From Bolinopsis microptera (lineage: Eukaryota > Ctenophora > Tentaculata > Lobata > Bolinopsidae), in contig NC_087078.1 in the NCBI RefSeq assembly GCF_026151205.1, forward strand, positions 13,253,118 to 13,313,117: 60,000 nucleotides of DNA, written 5' to 3'. Positions 58,452 through 60,000 of the stretch are shown here, piece by piece (the first letter of the stretch is position 1; each line of letters starts with the position of its first letter). The notes beneath the pieces are model-generated. The model was not told the origin of the DNA and did no database searches. It worked only from the letters and a program-made list of their open reading frames with translations. The position numbers were made by a program, and so were the translations under genes.

Positions 58452-60000
58452 GTAAGTCTGATGCTGTCTTGTCTAAAATTAGTTTGTGTGTCTTGTTTTT
58501 ATACACGCATCTCAAAAATTCATTTGTTTGTCTTGTTTTTATTCACGCATTTCAAAAACAATCACTACATGTTTATTGTTTAATGGTTCATCTGTTTTGT
58601 AGGTGATTTCACAAAAATAAAACTTGTGGTGCATTGTTAGTGTTCAGATTGCGATTACGGTTAAGCTGGTCCAGAGGTGCTGCACCTGTGCTGCACCGTT
58701 CATCCACATTCCACTTGTTAGTTTATCCTGTTTTTTGTTTCAACTATTCTTAATTGTTGTGCTCGAGATCAGAGATGTCCTCAGAAATTAGTGGGTGTTT
58801 TGTTTCGTGAGTCATAGAAAGACATTTATTTTCCCCAGAACTTTGTGCCCCACTAAAGCCCTAACACTAAGTCTAGTCCTTACCTTAACTTAGCCCAAAC
58901 ATTCACCCTTACCAATACCCTAGTCCAAACACTCACCCTTACCAATACCCTAGCCCAAACACCCACCCTTACCAATACCCTAGCCCAAACACCCACCCTT
59001 ACCAATACCCTAGCCCAAAGACTCACCCTTACCAATACCCTAGCCCAAACACTCACCCTTACCAATACCCTAGCCCAAACACTCACCCTTACCAATACCC
59101 TAGCCCAAACACCCACCCTTACCAATACCCTAGCCCAAACACCCACCCTTACCAATACCCTAGCCCAAACACCCACCCTTACCAATACCCTAGCCCAAAC
59201 ACTCACCCTTACCAATACCCTAGCCCAAACACTCACCCTTACCAATACCCTAGCCCAAACACCCACCCTTACCAATACCCTAGCCCAAAGACTCACCCTT
59301 ACCAATGTCCAATACCCTAGCCCAAACACCCACCCTTACCAATACCCTAGCCCAAACACTCACCCTTACCAATACCCTAGCCCAAACACTCACCCTTACC
59401 AATACCCTAGCCCAAACACCCACCCTTACCAATACCCTAGCCCAAAGACTCACCCTAACCAACACCTTAACTGATGCACGACGTCCTGGGACTGGACGAC
59501 AGTTACTCAAGAAGCCAAGGGACAAGAAGAAATGATTTGATTGATAACTTATTTATTGATAAATTGGTTACAAATCTTGAGTCGCCTTCTTTTTGACATC
59601 CCATTTATTTATCTGCTTCAGGTGGAGCTTGAATATTAATGCAATAGAATCTGCCCAGAATCTAGCAGTTTATTGTATAATATTAATAACGTGAGAGAAA
59701 TTGTTTACCTGCTACATATAAATACATACTATGGCCTCAGGCCTCTCAATATAGCTAGAGGGGCCACAGTTTCGGCTAGAACTTTGAGAAGCTGACTATT
59801 TCAAGCTGCTGCAGTAAATTTAGGAAACGATATATTTAGGACTCATGAAAGAAGAAAAACCCGAGGATAAGTTTTAGTCATCAATACGATCACGTAAATA
59901 TAAAAGGACGGTTGCGGTTAATTTTAGTTCATGAGAAATCCTGGGGTTTCCTGCGAAACCAATAATTATGAAATTTTGTATAATGCCATTATTTAAAATA
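58452..60000 (+). other. OGDH intron, runs off the window
   Basis: Starts with the donor GTAAGT. No later OGDH exon is recognised before the window ends, so this intron is at least 1.5 kb. It contains the 30-bp minisatellite at 58,893-59,466. Confidence 0.75.
58893..59466. repeat. 30-bp minisatellite, ~19 copies
   Basis: Unit AATACCCTAGCCCAAACACY plus CACCCTTACC, with C/T alternation in CACYCACCC and occasional AAAG for AAAC. One 5-bp insertion (TGTCC) near 59,307 breaks the phase. The 30-bp period is a multiple of three, so frames stay open on both strands. Inside an OGDH intron. Confidence 0.95.

Noticed and set aside
58880-59535. 149-codon repetitive frame on the minus strand and matching + frames
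   Set aside because: The 30-bp unit is a multiple of three, which keeps frames open; it lies within an OGDH intron.

Overview
The window reads as nuclear DNA of an invertebrate metazoan: AT-rich, gene-poor, intron-bearing, and dominated by nested retrotransposons, inverted-repeat elements and minisatellites. I cannot name the species. The only host gene I recognise with confidence is the 5' part of the mitochondrial 2-oxoglutarate dehydrogenase E1 gene (OGDH). Three of its coding exons lie at 57.15-58.45 kb on the + strand, with consensus splice sites, and the gene runs off the right edge. Some exon-like blocks of an unrecognised minus-strand gene lie at 42.4-47.0 kb, wrapped around a 2.6-kb minisatellite.

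Layout. 0-3 kb: a degenerate ~150-bp repeat and a broken CCCH zinc-finger gene. 3.5-4.75 kb: a GC-rich, 5'-truncated Penelope-like retroelement (minus strand) with a GIY-YIG endonuclease. 7.0-7.5 kb: an AT satellite between inverted repeats. 7.8-8.7 kb: an intact 303-aa LINE ORF1-like gene. 10.2 kb: a tRNA-like SINE head. 11,009-34,389: a giant palindromic element with matching tips and a candidate 5-bp target duplication (CAAAC); its axis is near 26,143. The left arm carries an extra 6.8-kb LINE that the right arm lacks. 35.2-37.6 kb: a LINE fragment split exactly by a 1,992-bp TA-flanked inverted-repeat element. 39.2-39.9 kb: a LINE fragment with a double snap-back palindrome. 41.4-46.1 kb: two related minisatellites. 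47.5-49.1 kb: 17 near-identical 91-bp units. 51.2-54.9 kb: an inverted-repeat element filled with CCT-rich minisatellite. 55-56.1 kb: a LINE fragment and a MITE-like element. 57-60 kb: OGDH, with a 30-bp minisatellite in its third visible intron.

The most striking item is the LINE at 18.38-25.23 kb. Its ORF1 joins a PHD finger, a predicted coiled coil, an AlkB-type Fe(II)/2-oxoglutarate dioxygenase with all metal and cosubstrate residues, and an SGNH hydrolase. Its ORF2 has an N-terminal PHD/RING-like zinc finger, an APE-type endonuclease and a reverse transcriptase. An element carrying its own nucleic-acid demethylase-like domain suggests protection or repair of its RNA or cDNA.

Limits. Two stretches (about 22.97-24.8 kb and 26.14-28.9 kb) look like unpolished sequence, with homopolymer-type errors against their paired copy. 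The structure of the palindrome should be read with that in mind. Most TE reading frames carry frameshifts that may be decay or sequencing error.
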